Assembly: GCA_016937715.1 (NCBI GenBank)
Contig: JAFGWA010000021.1
Coordinates: forward strand, 1-40,291
Reading direction: 5' to 3'
Length of the DNA stretch: 40,291 nt
Source: Candidatus Goldiibacteriota bacterium
GTDB taxonomy: Bacteria > Oederibacteriota > PGYV01
Shown here: positions 40,274 through 40,291 of the stretch, piece by piece
How the letters are laid out: every line of letters begins with the position of its first letter
How positions within the stretch are numbered: the first letter of the stretch is position 1
Notes under the pieces: model-generated
Databases searched by the model: none
The model's input: only the letters and a program-made list of their open reading frames with translations
What the model was told of the DNA's origin: nothing
Translations under genes and position numbers: made by a program

Positions 40274-40291
40274 CAAATTGTGGGATAATAG

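Overview
The window reads as chromosomal DNA of a Gram-negative-type, probably anaerobic bacterium from a little-studied lineage. The evidence is an outer-membrane barrel-like protein, a lipoprotein, an M23 peptidase next to a bactofilin, a Re-type citrate synthase in place of the usual Si-type, and no respiratory genes. A group near Elusimicrobiota or one of the related candidate phyla is possible, but that is a guess and no rRNA is present to test it. I saw no tRNA or rRNA.

Layout. 1-956: the leader-distal part of a CRISPR array with type I-C-like repeats, cut by the left window edge and ending in three decayed repeats; no cas genes are in view. 1011-1357: two tandem copies of a promoter plus structured RNA with terminator-like ends. 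1516-2807: an unknown membrane protein, then a YkgJ-like Cys-cluster protein whose ribosome binding site lies in a 12-bp inverted repeat. 2977-9925: an overlapping operon treZ - GH57/DUF3536 - treY for trehalose synthesis from alpha-glucans. 9942-15074 (minus): Re-citrate synthase, isocitrate dehydrogenase, malate dehydrogenase and two-subunit fumarase, which together form part of a TCA cycle. 15420-17934: LysM/M23 peptidase and a radical SAM protein. 18209-21852: an AT-rich accessory patch with a GNAT, a PH/zinc-ribbon protein, an Imm40-like membrane fusion, a small membrane protein, an IS3 relic and an orphan MNT nucleotidyltransferase. 22069-25332: radical SAM, polysaccharide deacetylase and a secreted MORN-like protein. 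25558-31708: a small minus-strand gene, gpmI, msrAB, gpmA, xthA and a divergent GT51. 31730-40129: small envelope proteins, a LiaF-like protein, an M23-bactofilin pair, gltX, a nitroreductase, truB and a barrel-like protein.

The most unusual feature is in the intergenic DNA. Several spacers hold degenerate arrays of 7- or 8-nt units laid out as head-to-head inverted arms. At least four unrelated unit sequences share this architecture, and several arrays begin exactly at a stop codon. They are mixed with two families of short hairpin elements whose stems change in compensating pairs. The arrays, the tandem structured RNAs and the occluded ribosome binding site are the best candidates for something undescribed.

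All calls are from reading the sequence; no database search was run.
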